Positions 1-11,630 of a DNA stretch of 64,000 bases are shown one piece after another (within the stretch, counting starts at the first letter, position 1; every line of letters begins with the position of its first letter). Source of the DNA: Cymbomonas tetramitiformis (taxonomy: Eukaryota; Chlorophyta; Pyramimonadophyceae; Pyramimonadales; Pyramimonadaceae). A program made the position numbers and the translations under genes. The notes under the pieces were generated by a model, which saw nothing but the letters and a program-made list of their open reading frames with translations, ran no database searches and had not been told where the DNA came from. The stretch covers positions 1-64,000 of the forward strand of contig LGRX02033402.1 of assembly GCA_001247695.2 (NCBI GenBank), written 5' to 3'.

Positions 1-822
1 GCGGAGCAAGGCAGCGAGGGCCGCGCCGCACGCAGGGCTGATGACCCGCGCGCGGAGCAAGGCAGCGAGGGCAGCGCCGCACGCAGGGCTGATGACCCGC
101 GCGCGGAGCATGGCAGTGAGGGCAGCGCCGCACGCAGGGTTGATGACCCGCGCGCGGAGCATGGCAGCGAGGGCAGCGCCGCACGCAGGGCTGATGACCC
201 GCGCGCGGAGCAAGGCAGCGAGGGCAGCGCCGCACGCAGTGCTGATAACCCGCGCGCGGAGCAAGGCAGCGAGGGCAGCGCCGCACGCAGGGCTGATGAC
301 CCGCGCGCGGAGCAAGGCAGCGAGGGCAGCGCCGCACGCAGGCTTCATGACCTGCGCGCGGAGCAAGGCAGCGAGGGCAGCGCCGCACGCAGGGTTGATG
401 ACCCGCGCGCGGAGCAAGGCAGCGAGGGCAGCGCCGCACGCAGGGTTGATGACCCGCGCGCTTAGCAAGGCAGCGAGGGCAGCGCCGCACGCAGGGTCGA
501 TAACCCGCGCGCGGAGCATGGCAGCGAGGGAAGCGCCGCACGCAGGGCTGATGACCCGCGCGCGGAGCAAGGCAGCGAGGGCAGCGCCGCACGCAGGGTT
601 GATGACCCGCGCGCGGAGCAAGGCAGCGAGGGCAGCGCCGCACGCAGGGTCGATAACCCGCGCGCGGAGCATGGCAGCGAGGGCAGCGCCGCACGCAGGG
701 TCGATAACCCGCGCGCGGAGCATGGCAGCGAGGGCAGCGCCGCACGCAGGGTTGATGACCCGCGCGCGGAGCAAGGCAGCGAGGGCAGCGCCGCACGCAG
801 GGTTGATGACCCGGGTTGATGA
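1..822. repeat. 51-bp minisatellite, about 16 copies
   Basis: A 51-bp unit is repeated head to tail from the window edge to about 822, with scattered substitutions and no length change. Because 51 is a multiple of three, the plus strand stays open from 41 to 832 and reads as a 17-residue repeat (MTRARSKAARAAPHAGL) about 15 times. The unit is rich in GCGCGC and GGCAGCGAGG blocks. Coding function is doubtful: the ORF has no non-repetitive domain and its start is just one of many in-frame ATGs. The array runs directly into the 874-bp satellite at about 834. Confidence 0.93.
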
Positions 823-834
823 CCCGGGATGACT

Positions 835-3800
835 CAACACGCAGCTCCCGATCCACCGGCCTGAGAAACCCTTATCACATCACTAAAACTTAAAACCTCA
901 TGCTCTCACAAACTTAAACCCAGGTGTGTTCGCACCAAACGCCTTAAACAAATACGGAGCCCAACAACATGCGAAGGGCGCGTGGTTGAGGAGCTGTCCT
1001 CCCAACGCACCGTTCACGGGTAAGGGCACACACATGACAGTAACCAAGAGCCCACCGTGCAAAGGGCGCGTGGCGGAGGAGCTGTCCTCCCGACGCGCAC
1101 CAAAGCAGTGACCGCCCACCACCAAAAATATACACGCCGAACGAAGATACGCACGTGGCACAACAGGAATCCTTCTCCGCAAACCCAGGTGTGTTTGCAC
1201 TAAACGACTTAACAAAATACACAGCCTAACAACATGCGAACGGCGCGTGGTTGAGGAGCTGTCCTCCCAACGCACCGTTCATGGGCAAGGGCACACACAT
1301 GACAATATTCAAGAGTCCCTTCCACGGCTCTGGGGGCGCGTCAAGAAACAAGGTCTCAACACGCGTTCCCGAGCCACTGGCTGATGGGTTCTCTCTTAAT
1401 AAAGGTTTCGCCGCGGCTCTGGGGGCGCGTCGAGAACAAGTCTCAACACGCAGCTCCCGATCCACCGGCCTGAGAAACCCTTATCACATCACTAAAACCT
1501 AAAACCTCATGCTCTCACAAACTTAAACCCAGGTGTGTTTGCACCAAACGCCTTAAACAAATACGGAGCCCAACAACATGCGAACGGCGCGTGGTTGAGG
1601 AGCTGTCCTCCCAACGCACCGTTCACGGGTAAGGGCACACACATGACAGTAACCAAGAGCCCACCGTGCAAAGGGCGCGTGGCAGAGGAGCCGTCCTCCC
1701 GACGCGCACCTAAGCGATGGCCGCCCACCACCAAAAATATACACGCCGAACGAAGATACGCACGTGGCACGACAGGAATCCTTCTCCGCAAACCCAGGTG
1801 TGTTTGCACTAAACGACTTAAACAAATACACAGCCCGACAACATGCAAACGGCGCGTGGTTGAGGAGCTGTCCTCCCAACGCACCGTTCAAGGGCAAGGG
1901 CACACACATGACAGTAACCAAGAGCCCACCGTGCAAAGGGCGCGTGGCGGAGGAGCTGTCCTCCCGACGCGCACCAAAGCAGTGACCGCCCACCACCAAA
2001 AATATACACGCCGAACGAAGATATGCACGTGGCACAACAGGAATCCTTCTCCGCAAACCCAGGTGTGTTTGCACTAAACGACTTAACAAAATACACAGCC
2101 TAACAACATGCGAACGGCGCGTGGTTGAGGAGCTGTCCTCCCAACGCACCGTTCATGGGCAAGGGCACACACATGACAGTATTCAAGAGTCCCTTCCACG
2201 GCTCTGGGGGCGCGTCAAGAAACAAGGTCTCAACACGCGTTCCCGAGCCACTGGCTGATGGGTTCTCTCTTAATAAAGGTTTCGCCGCGGCTCTGGGGGC
2301 GCGTCGAGAACAAGTCTCAACACGCAGCTCCCGATCCACCGGCCTGAGAAACCCTTATCACATCACTAAAACTTAAAACCTCATGCTCTCACAAACTTAA
2401 ACCCAGGTGTGTTTGCACCAAACGCCTTAAACAAATACAGAGCCCGACAACATGCGAACGGCGCGTGGTTGAGGAGCTGTCCTCCCAACGCACCGTTCAC
2501 GGGTAAGGGCACACACATGACAGTAACCAAGAGCCCACCGTGCAAAGGGCGCGTGGCGGAGGAGCTGTCCTCCCGACGCGCACCTAAGCGATGGCCGCCC
2601 ACCACCAAAAATATACACGCCGAACGAAGATACGCACGTGGCACGACAGGAATCCTTCTCCGCAAACCCAGGTGTGTTTGCACTAAACGACTTAAACAAA
2701 TACACAGCCCGACAACATGCAAACGGCGCGTGGTTGAGGAGCTGTCCTCCCAACGCACCGTTCACGGGTAAGGGCACACACATGACAGTAACCAAGAGCC
2801 CACCGTGCAAAGGGCGCGTGGCGGAGGAGCTGTCCTCCCGACGCGCACCTAAGCGATGGCCGCCCACCACCAAAAATATACACGCCGAACGAAGATACGC
2901 ACGTGGCACAACAGGAATCCTTCTCCGCAAACCCAGGTGTGTTTGCACTAAACGACTTAACAAAATACACAGCCTAACAACATGCGAACGGCGCGTGGTT
3001 GAGGAGCTGTCCTCCCAACGCACCGTTCATGGGCAAGGGCACACACATGACAGTATTCAAGAGTCCCTTCCACGGCTCTGGGGGCGCGTCAAGAAACAAG
3101 GTCTCAACACGCGTTCCCGAGCCACTGGCTGATGGGTTCTCTCTTAATAAAGGTTTCGCCGCGGCTCTGGGGGCGCGTCGAGAACAAGTCTCAACACGCA
3201 GCTCCCGATCCACCGGCCTGAGAAACCCTTATCACATCACTAAAACTTAAAACCTCATGCTCTCACAAACTTAAACCCAGGTGTGTTTGCACCAAACGCC
3301 TTAAACAAATACGGAGCCCAACAACATGCGAACGGCGCGTGGTTGAGGAGCTGTCCTCCCAACGCACCGTTCACGGGTAAGGGCACACACATGACAGTAA
3401 CCAAGAGCCCACCGTGCAAAGGGCGCGTGGCAGAGGAGCCGTCCTCCCGACGCGCACCTAAGCGATGGCCGCCCACCACCAAAAATATACACGCCGAACG
3501 AAGATACGCACGTGGCACGACAGGAATCCTTCTCCGCAAACCCAGGTGTGTTTGCACTAAACGACTTAAACAAATACACAGCCCGACAACATGCAAACGG
3601 CGCGTGGTTGAGGAGCTGTCCTCCCAACGCACCGTTCAAGGGCAAGGGCACACACATGACAGTAACCAAGAGCCCACCGTGCAAAGGGCGCGTGGCGGAG
3701 GAGCTGTCCTCCCGACGCGCACCAAAGCAGTGACCGCCCACCACCAAAAATATACACGCCGAACGAAGATACGCACGTGGCACAACAGGAATCCTTCTCC

Positions 3801-6800
3801 GCAAACCCAGGTGTGTTTGCACTAAACGACTTAACAAAATACACAGCCTAACAACATGCGAACGGCGCGTGGTTGAGGAGCTGTCCTCCCAACGCACCGT
3901 TCATGGGCAAGGGCACACACATGACAGTATTCAAGAGTCCCTTCCACGGCTCTGGGGGCGCGTCAAGAAACAAGGTCTCAACACGCGTTCCCGAGCCACT
4001 GGCTGATGGGTTCTCTCTTAATAAAGGTTTCGCCGCGGCTCTGGGGGCGCGTCGAGAACAAGTCTCAACACGCAGCTCCCGATCCACCGGCCTGAGAAAC
4101 CCTTATCACATCACTAAAACTTAAAACCTCATGCTCTCACAAACTTAAACCCAGGTGTGTTTGCACCAAACGCCTTAAACAAATACGGAGCCCAACAACA
4201 TGCGAACGGCGCGTGGTTGAGGAGCTGTCCTCCCAACGCACCGTTCACGGGTAAGGGCACACACATGACAGTAACCAAGAGCCCACCGTGCAAAGGGCGC
4301 GTGGCGGAGGAGCTGTCCTCCCGACGCGCACCTAAGCGATGGCCGCCCACCACCAAAAATATACACGCCGAACGAAGATACGCACGTGGCACGACAGGAA
4401 TCCTTCTCCGCAAACCCAGGTGTGTTTGCACTAAACGACTTAAACAAATACACAGCCCGACAACATGCAAACGGCGCGTGGTTGAGGAGCTGTCCTCCCA
4501 ACGCACCGTTCAAGGGCAAGGGCACACACATGACAGTAACCAAGAGCCCACCGTGCAAAGGGCGCGTGGCGGAGGAGCTGTCCTCCCGACGCGCACCAAA
4601 GCAGTGACCGCCCACCACCAAAAATATACACGCCGAACGAAGATATGCACGTGGCACAACAGGAATCCTTCTCCGCAAACCCAGGTGTGTTTGCACTAAA
4701 CGACTTAACAAAATACACAGCCTAACAACATGCGAACGGCGCGTGGTTGAGGAGCTGTCCTCCCAACGCACCGTTCATGGGCAAGGGCACACACATGACA
4801 GTATTCAAGAGTCCCTTCCACGGCTCTGGGGGCGCGTCAAGAAACAAGGTCTCAACACGCGTTCCCGAGCCACTGGCTGATGGGTTCTCTCTTAATAAAG
4901 GTTTCGCCGCGGCTCTGGGGGCGCGTCGAGAACAAGTCTCAACACGCAGCTCCCGATCCACCGGCCTGAGAAACCCTTATCACATCACTAAAACTTAAAA
5001 CCTCATGCTCTCACAAACTTAAACCCAGGTGTGTTTGCACCAAACGCCTTAAACAAATACACAGCCTAACAACATGCGAACGGCGCGTGGTTGAGGAGCT
5101 GTCCTCCCAACGCACCGTTCACGGGTAAGGGCACACACATGACAGTAACCAAGAGCCCACCGTGCAAAGGGCGCGTGGCAGAGGAGCCGTCCTCCCGACG
5201 CGCACCTAAGCGATGGCCGCCCACCACCAAAAATATACACGCCGAACGAAGATACGCACGTGGCACGACAGGAATCCTTCTCCGCAAACCCAGGTGTGTT
5301 TGCACTAAACGACTTAAACAAATACACAGCCCGACAACTTGCAAACGGCGCGTGGTTGAGGAGCTGTCCTCCCAATGCACCGTTCAAGGGCAAGGGCACA
5401 CACATGACAGTAACCAAGAGCCCACCGTGCAAAGGGCGCGTGGCGGAGGAGCTGTCCTCCCGACGCGCACCAAAGCAGTGACCGCCCACCACCAAAAATA
5501 TACACGCCGAACGAAGATACGCACGTGGCACAACAGGAATCCTTCTCCGCAAACCCAGGTGTGTTTGCACTAAACGACTTAACAAAATACACAGCCTAAC
5601 AACATGCGAACGGCGCGTGGTTGAGGAGCTGTCCTCCCAACGCACCGTTCATGGGCAAGGGCACACACATGACAGTATTCAAGAGTCCCTTCCACGGCTC
5701 TGGGGGCGCGTCAAGAAACAAGGTCTCAACACGCGTTCCCGAGCCACTGGCTGATGGGTTCTCTCTTAATAAAGGTTTCGCCGCGGCTCTGGGGGCGCGT
5801 CGAGAACAAGTCTCAACACGCAGCTCCCGATCCACCGGCCTGAGAAACCCTTATCACATCACTAAAACTTAAAACCTCATGCTCTCACAAACTTAAACCC
5901 AGGTGTGTTAGCACCAAACGCCTCAAACAAATACGGAGCCCGACAACATGCGAACGGCGCGTGGTTGAGGAGCTGTCCTCCCAACGCACCGTTCACGGGT
6001 AAGGGCACACACCTGACAGGTACCAAGAGCCCACCGTGCAAAGGGCGCGTGGCGGAGGAGCTGTCCTCCCGACGCGCACCTAAGCGATGGCCGCCCACCA
6101 CCAAAAATATACACGCCGAACGAAGATACGCACGTGGCACAACAGGAATCCTTCTCCGCAAACCTAGGTGTGTTTGCACTAAACGACTTAACAAAATACA
6201 CAACCTAACCACATGCGAACGGCACGTGGTTGAGGAGCTGTCCTCCCAACGCACCGTTCAAGGGCAAGGGCACACACATGACAGTAACCAAGAGCCCACC
6301 GTGCAAAGGGCGCGTGGCGGAGGAGCTGTCCTCCCGACGCGCACCTAAGCGATGGCCGCCCACCACCAAAAATATACACGCCGAACGAAGATACGCACGT
6401 GGCACAACAGGAATCCTTCTCCGCAAACCCAGGTGTGTTTGAACTAAACGACTTAACAAAATACACAGCCTAACAACATGCGAACGGCGCGTGGTTGAGG
6501 AGTTGTCCTCCCAACGCACCGTTCATGGGCAAGGGCACACACATGACAGTATTCAAGAGTCCCTTCCACGGCTCTGGGGGCGCGTCAAGAAACAAGGTCT
6601 CAACACGCGTTCCCGAGCCACTGGCTGATGGGTTCTCTCTTAATAAAGGTTTCGCCGCGGCTCTGGGGGCGCGTCGAGAACAAGTCTCAACACGCAGCTC
6701 CCGATCCACCGGCCTGAGAAACCCTTATCACATCACTAAAACTTAAAACCTCATGCTCTCACAAACTTAAACCCAGGTGTGTTTGCACCAAACGCCTTAA

Positions 6801-7384
6801 ACAAATACGGAGCCCAACAACATGCGAACGGCGCGTGGTTGAGGAGCTGTCCTCCCAACGCACCGTTCACGGGTAAGGGCACACACATGACAGTAACCAA
6901 GAGCCCACCGTGCAAAGGGCGCGTGGCGGAGGAGCTGTCCTCCCGACGCGCACCTAAGCGATGGCCGCCCACCACCAAAAATATACACGCCGAACGAAGA
7001 TACGCACGTGGCACAACAGGAATCCTTCTCCGCAAACCCAGGTGTGTTTGCACTAAACGACTTAACAAAATACACAGCCTAACAACATGCGAACGGCGCG
7101 TGGTTGAGGAGCTGTCCTCCCAACGCACCGTTCATGGGCAAGGGCACACACATGACAGTATTCAAGAGTCCCTTCCACGGCTCTGGGGGCGCGTCAAGAA
7201 ACAAGGTCTCAACACGCGTTCCCGAGCCACTTGGCTGATGGGTTCTCTCTTAATAAAGGTTTCGCCGCGGCTCTGGGGGCGCGTCGAGAACAAGTCTCAA
7301 CACGCAGCTCCCGATCCACAGGCTTGAGAAACTCTTATCATCACTAAAACTTAAAACCTCATGCTCTCACAAACGAAATGGGAA
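835..7384. repeat. Higher-order satellite array (265/344-bp monomers in 874-bp trimers)
   Basis: The landmark AGGTGTGTT recurs at 922, 1187, 1531, 1796, 2061, 2405 and onward, giving spacings of 265, 265 and 344 that sum to 874. Six complete 874-bp trimers (starting at 1531, 2405, 3279, 4153, 5027, 5901) are bracketed by two 609-bp dimers (starting at 922 and 6775). Trimers are almost identical to one another. Each 265-bp monomer carries two copies of a GAGGAGCTGTCCTCC hairpin; the 344-bp monomer adds a segment ending CCGGCCTGAGAAACCC. Several frames stay open on both strands, but the period is not a multiple of three and no known domain is seen, so I read this as non-coding satellite. Confidence 0.95.
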
Positions 7385-7778
7385 CCCACCAACATTCCGA
7401 ATAGAGGCCTAAAAGTATTTCTCACCTCAAAGGGACTTACTATGGAGCCACCCTCCCACCAATTTCTCCGTTGAAGGTCCGCATCCTTCAAGCAAGTTAT
7501 CCACCCGTCCGATCACAACAAGGCTAGCTGAGGCGTGGAGATCTTCTGGTCTGTCAGCGCCGAAAGTGAACGGCATAAACAGGAGCCCAACGGAAACAAT
7601 AGGACGCGGCGGTGCCTCTGAGTGCTTATGACGCAGCATTAAAACAGGGCCTCAGCATGGCACATTAGGGTAGGCGTTCGCAAAGAGGGCGACCTGTTCT
7701 TGCGTGGGTAGCTGAAGAGTCATCGAGCTTTTGGCGTTTGCGTCTAGAGACTGTCGTAGAAAACGCTGCCCCCGATAG
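7385..7778. other. Unique sequence between satellite and FHA gene
   Basis: The satellite ends about 7384 and unique sequence begins. A minus-strand open stretch (7652-8053) overlaps the FHA gene in another frame; its tail could be a further 3' exon, but I see no domain in it. Nothing else is recognised. Confidence 0.4.
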
Positions 7779-8713
7779 CTAGGTGGGACGAGCCTCCGTT
7801 GGGCAGGAGATGGGTTCGATCCGCTGCAGTGCCCACTGCAGTTGCGCGGCGGGCTGCTGGGTCTCGAGGTGACGCGGCTCCAGCCGCTCATGCGCTGGGT
7901 AGTCAGCGGTCTCTCCCATCGCTTCAAAAAAATACTCGACAGAAGAGTCATTGGCGTTGTCACACCGGGATTGCATCGCACCGGGAGATGTCTTTTTGTT
8001 GTTGATGACACCAAAGCATATGCGATCCCCCTCGTGAAGCGGTCGAGGCGCATTAGGCTCGAGGCGCGCCCGATTCACATAAATCCCTGCACAGGAACGC
8101 GCAACGATTGCAGTTAACAAAACGTACGTGACATCTCAAAGCACGGAGGTCGCAGGTGCTCGCTCCCCATGTTGTGACACCGCCTTCGTGGGCTCTGGGT
8201 GAATAGGGCGTTGATTCTCGGGACGAAGACAAGAGAGGAATGATCGCGCAGTTCGCACAAGGGCACGAAATCAACGCGTGGCAAGCCACAATCCACGCCT
8301 TGATGACATAAAATATTTCATTCCGTTTGAGCCCTGGAGCAGCCAAGCTGATAATGTTGAAACCGCCGGAAATGCTGGGAAGGCGACTCACCGTTAGTTG
8401 AGTTATTGTCTGTGATAACAAACCCGTTCATACCATCTTCATGGGTGTCGGAGCTAATGATAGCGTGAGTCCGGCTTATCAGCACGCTTTTGTAAGGCAA
8501 TACAGGTTGTAAACGTATGGCGGTCCCACGTGTCCCCGGAGCGCACTCTGGTACTCGTCCTAAAGTTATAGGAAGCGTGCAAACCGGAATCTGTTGTGGA
8601 AATCCAAGGTCGTGGGAGGTGGGTTTGGCTTCTCCGGAAAACCTGTCACATAATCTCAGACGATACATCCCAGACAGGGCCTCCGCAGGTTTTTCACGAT
8701 ATCGAATTGTCAA
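7779..8713 (-). CDS. FHA-domain protein (two exons seen)
   Basis: A forkhead-associated phosphopeptide-binding domain is split over two minus-strand exons. The upstream exon (8713 down to 8392) carries the FHA features TLGR, then SRTHAII, then the loop DNNSTNG. It ends in a GTGAGT donor, phase 1. The next exon starts at 8086 after a TGTGCAG acceptor and continues in frame as GIYVN, then LHEGDRICFG, which is the expected NGxxVN...L..GD.I.FG ending of the domain. The reading frame then runs to a stop at 7779. All key FHA residues (G-R, S-x-x-H, N-G) are present, so phospho-threonine binding is plausible. The ATG at 8713 is only the first in-frame Met; an upstream exon is likely, and a short open stretch with a GTCAGT donor near 9040-9120 is one candidate. 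No kinase or ligase domain is visible, so the partner function is unknown. Confidence 0.75.
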
Positions 8714-9311
8714 TCTCTGACACCGGAGGTGATGCTGTTCATATAACCAAGTCGTGAGTCCACTTTTCCGTGGGGCATAGGGTTCTGGGAGTTAGCAGTC
8801 TCAACGAATGCTAGAGACCAACTCGCCCTGAAACTTACTACGGTGATAGGTTCGCTCGGGAACAAGATGTATAAAATTATGCAAGTATCCCAGCTAACCC
8901 TATGCATACGCCTAAGTCTCCTTGAGAAGTATATTGCGGGCCACCCTCAAAGTTCACAGCACAGCGAGTGCTCCAGTGTGTACAGTTGTTGCAGAGAATA
9001 CAAGTCAGGTGGGATGTGGACGCTCTAGTTGTTAACTGACCTTCCTGCGGCTTTAATCGCCGACGAAATATCCTGAATTTCCGTAAACGTTTTGTTTCTT
9101 GCGTCACGTTGCTCCAATCGCTGTGCATCTTTCTTCTCGAAAAAACCTTTGGAGGACAAGAAATTGCGAGAGGGCGAAAATTGAGTAGCCAGGATAAATT
9201 AGGGATCGGAAGGGTCAGGAAAGCGCAGGAGAGGAGGCACTGTGGACGGAGACGGACAAGGGTCGAGAGGAGCATGACGACTGCGCAACAGGAGAATACA
9301 GAATGAGGCAT

Positions 9312-10024
9312 GCCTTGAAGACAAGGATAAGGTAAATAGGTCGCTAAGAATAATTTCTAAAGTTGTGCGGCTGGCAAGGCGGGGGCGAAAACAAGGAGGT
9401 TTCTACACTATACTAGGAAACACAGGCAAATGGCAGCCGCATAAGACATAACGCTCTGCAGCACGGAAGGTGTTAGCTTGAGCGCCATTTCAAATCGCGA
9501 AGTGAACAAGTTCGCCAACGTCAACCCAGCGCAACGACTGACATCTACCTCTTGTCCAACCTGAGGTTGCGAACATACGATTAGCGTTTGTATAATTCTA
9601 TAGTTTCTAATTCATGATTGGACGAGCTGCAAAAGATTCAGTCTCGCGCATGTCGGATGTCGCTTGAAGTATATAAAACTGAATGGTGTCTCTCTTCATG
9701 GACGACACTCATCGGGTTATAATTATTTCCCTCCCCTCCAGTCCCTCACAAGCGTCCCGATCGCTGATCCCTGTGACTTGATTGCGGTTTCTGTCTCGTG
9801 CGTCGTCCTCGTGACCTCTTGAATGAGCCCCGGGGCATTCTGAAGCCGGCTCGATGACCCTGCCAGTCATTTTCTGCCAGTCGGATATAAATCAAGCGAA
9901 GGTAAGGAAACATAACCAAAAGTACGCATTAATAACCAAAGGTAACCAGAAGTAAGGGAATACCTATTCCTAGTGAATTGCGCTGCAGACCTGCATGCGT
10001 TCTGTTGCGAGAGATTGAGCCGAC
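9312..10024. other. Intergenic, no gene seen
   Basis: No convincing exon. Around 9905-9960 a short sequence of the type AACCAAAAGTA is repeated imperfectly three times. Confidence 0.4.
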
Positions 10025-10747
10025 GTGCGGATAGCAGTTACGCCAAGGCAAGAGCGAGCTTCAATCAACGGTTTTTTAATTGGTACCAGAGGACGCACTG
10101 CACGAGGAGGCGGGAGGATTGCATGCGGTGGATCACAATGCTGGTGCAGCATACCAGGCGGTGGATGGGACGCAGCGCTTGCATTCTGTAAGGGGGGGGA
10201 GGGCGAGGGGAAGTTGATGGTACGTGAGCGTACATGCTATTGTGTGAATTGTTATGCGGAGTGTGTGCGCTCCATTCCGGACTCGGAGGGATGCTTGGAG
10301 ACGTCCCACGTGGATGCGTGGAGAGATGTGGAGTTGCGGCCGGCTACGGGCGCGGCCGCCGTGAGGATTCGCGGCATGGTGGAGGAGTATGCGGCGGGTG
10401 TGAGTGTAGCCGTGCGGCGTGGTAGCATCATGGCGGTGAAGAAGGATCCTACGGACGCATCACATGCCTACTACTTGGTGAAGGCGCTGTCTGGTGTCAC
10501 GGAGGTCGGCGGGAGGATCCGCCGTGATGACTATAGACAGACATTTGCTCCTGGAGACTCGGTGATTTCGGGGAGATACTTTGAGTGGACGGATCCAAAC
10601 GTGCGAGATACATACACCTTAGATACTAGCAAGAAGTGCTTGATTCCGTGTGAAGCCGTACTAGCATGTGATGTTCGCCTAGTTAAGAGGGGGGATGTGC
10701 ACATGCTACCCCTGAGGGAGCATCAGCGGTTGTTGGCACTTCTGTGA
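10025..10747 (+). CDS. Cys-rich protein fragment, probably transposon-derived
   Basis: A 240-residue ORF. The first 65 residues are low-complexity and may not be translated; from the internal Met in KLMVRERTCYC the sequence looks protein-like. It has a CYCVNCYAEC cluster, then about 110 residues with the pattern YYLVK...GRYFE...LIPCEAVLACDV, which resembles by eye the C-terminal part of proteins carried by large eukaryotic DNA transposons and is loosely BAH-like. The ORF is immediately followed by a TATATTG microsatellite and a satellite array, consistent with repetitive DNA rather than a host gene. I cannot name the family; a profile search would be needed. Confidence 0.4.
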   Translation: MRIAVTPRQERASINGFLIGTRGRTARGGGRIACGGSQCWCSIPGGGWDAALAFCKGGEGEGKLMVRERTCYCVNCYAECVRSIPDSEGCLETSHVDAWRDVELRPATGAAAVRIRGMVEEYAAGVSVAVRRGSIMAVKKDPTDASHAYYLVKALSGVTEVGGRIRRDDYRQTFAPGDSVISGRYFEWTDPNVRDTYTLDTSKKCLIPCEAVLACDVRLVKRGDVHMLPLREHQRLLALL

Positions 10748-10766
10748 GATTCTAGTGTTATGTAGA

Positions 10767-10815
10767 TGTATATATTGTATATATTGTATATATTGTATAT
10801 ATTGTATATATTGTA
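10767..10815. repeat. 9-bp microsatellite (TGTATATAT)n
   Basis: Five to six copies of a 9-bp TGTATATAT unit directly after the stop of the Cys-rich ORF. Confidence 0.9.
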
Positions 10816-10859
10816 GATACGGCCATGTTGCGGTGTATATTGTTATGACTTGTACATAC

Positions 10860-11630
10860 TTCGAATAACTTCTCCGTATCACGTGCTACATCTCACGCAC
10901 CCGCAATATATGCAATTTCTGCTTTGCAGCCCTTTTTACAGACGAAATTAGCTCCCCAGCACCCCGTGAATATGACCCGATGTGAAATTTCGCTTCTCAT
11001 TGCCTAGGTATGACCTCTAAATACTTCTCACAACTTCTAATAACTTCACCGTATCACGTGCAACATCTCACGCGCCCACGAGACATGCATTTTCTGTTTT
11101 GCAGTCAGTTTACAGACGAAATTAGCTCCCCAACGCCCCGCGAATGTGACCCGATGTGAAATATCACTTCTCGATGCCTAGTAATAACTTCTAGATACTT
11201 CTCACAACTTCTAATAACTTCACCGTATCATTTGCATATCTCACGCGCCCACGAGACATGCATTTTCTGTTTTGCAGTCAGTTTACAGACGAAATTAGCT
11301 CCCCAACGCCCCGCGAATGTGACCCGATGTGAAATATCACTTCTTGATGCCTAGTAATAACTTCTAGATACTTCTCACAACTTCTAATAACTTCACCGTA
11401 TCATTTGCATATCTCACGCGCCCACGAGACATGCATTTTCTGTTTTGCAGTCTGTTTACAGACGAAATTAGCTCCCCAGCACCCCGTGAATATGTCCCGA
11501 TGTGAAATATCACTGCTCGATGCCTAGTAATAACTTCTAGATACTTCTCACAACTTCTAATAACTTCACCGTATCATTTGCATATCTCACGCGCCCACGA
11601 GACATGCATATCCTGCTCCGCGGCCCATCT
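10860..11630. repeat. 173-bp tandem satellite, about 4.4 copies
   Basis: The landmark GACGAAATTAGCTCCCC occurs at 10941, 11115, 11288 and 11461, spacings 174, 173 and 173. Copies are 90% or more identical by eye. Each contains AACTTCTAATAACTTC and CTCACGCGCCCACGAG blocks. The last copy diverges after about 11610. Confidence 0.93.

Noticed and set aside
1535..6348. Many 70-200 residue ORFs on both strands of the satellite
   Set aside because: They recur once per repeat in several frames at once; the 265-bp monomer is not a multiple of three and no domain is present. Open frames follow from low stop-codon content.
835..7384. CRISPR-like regular spacing
   Set aside because: The whole monomer is conserved, including what would be spacers, and the genome is eukaryotic.
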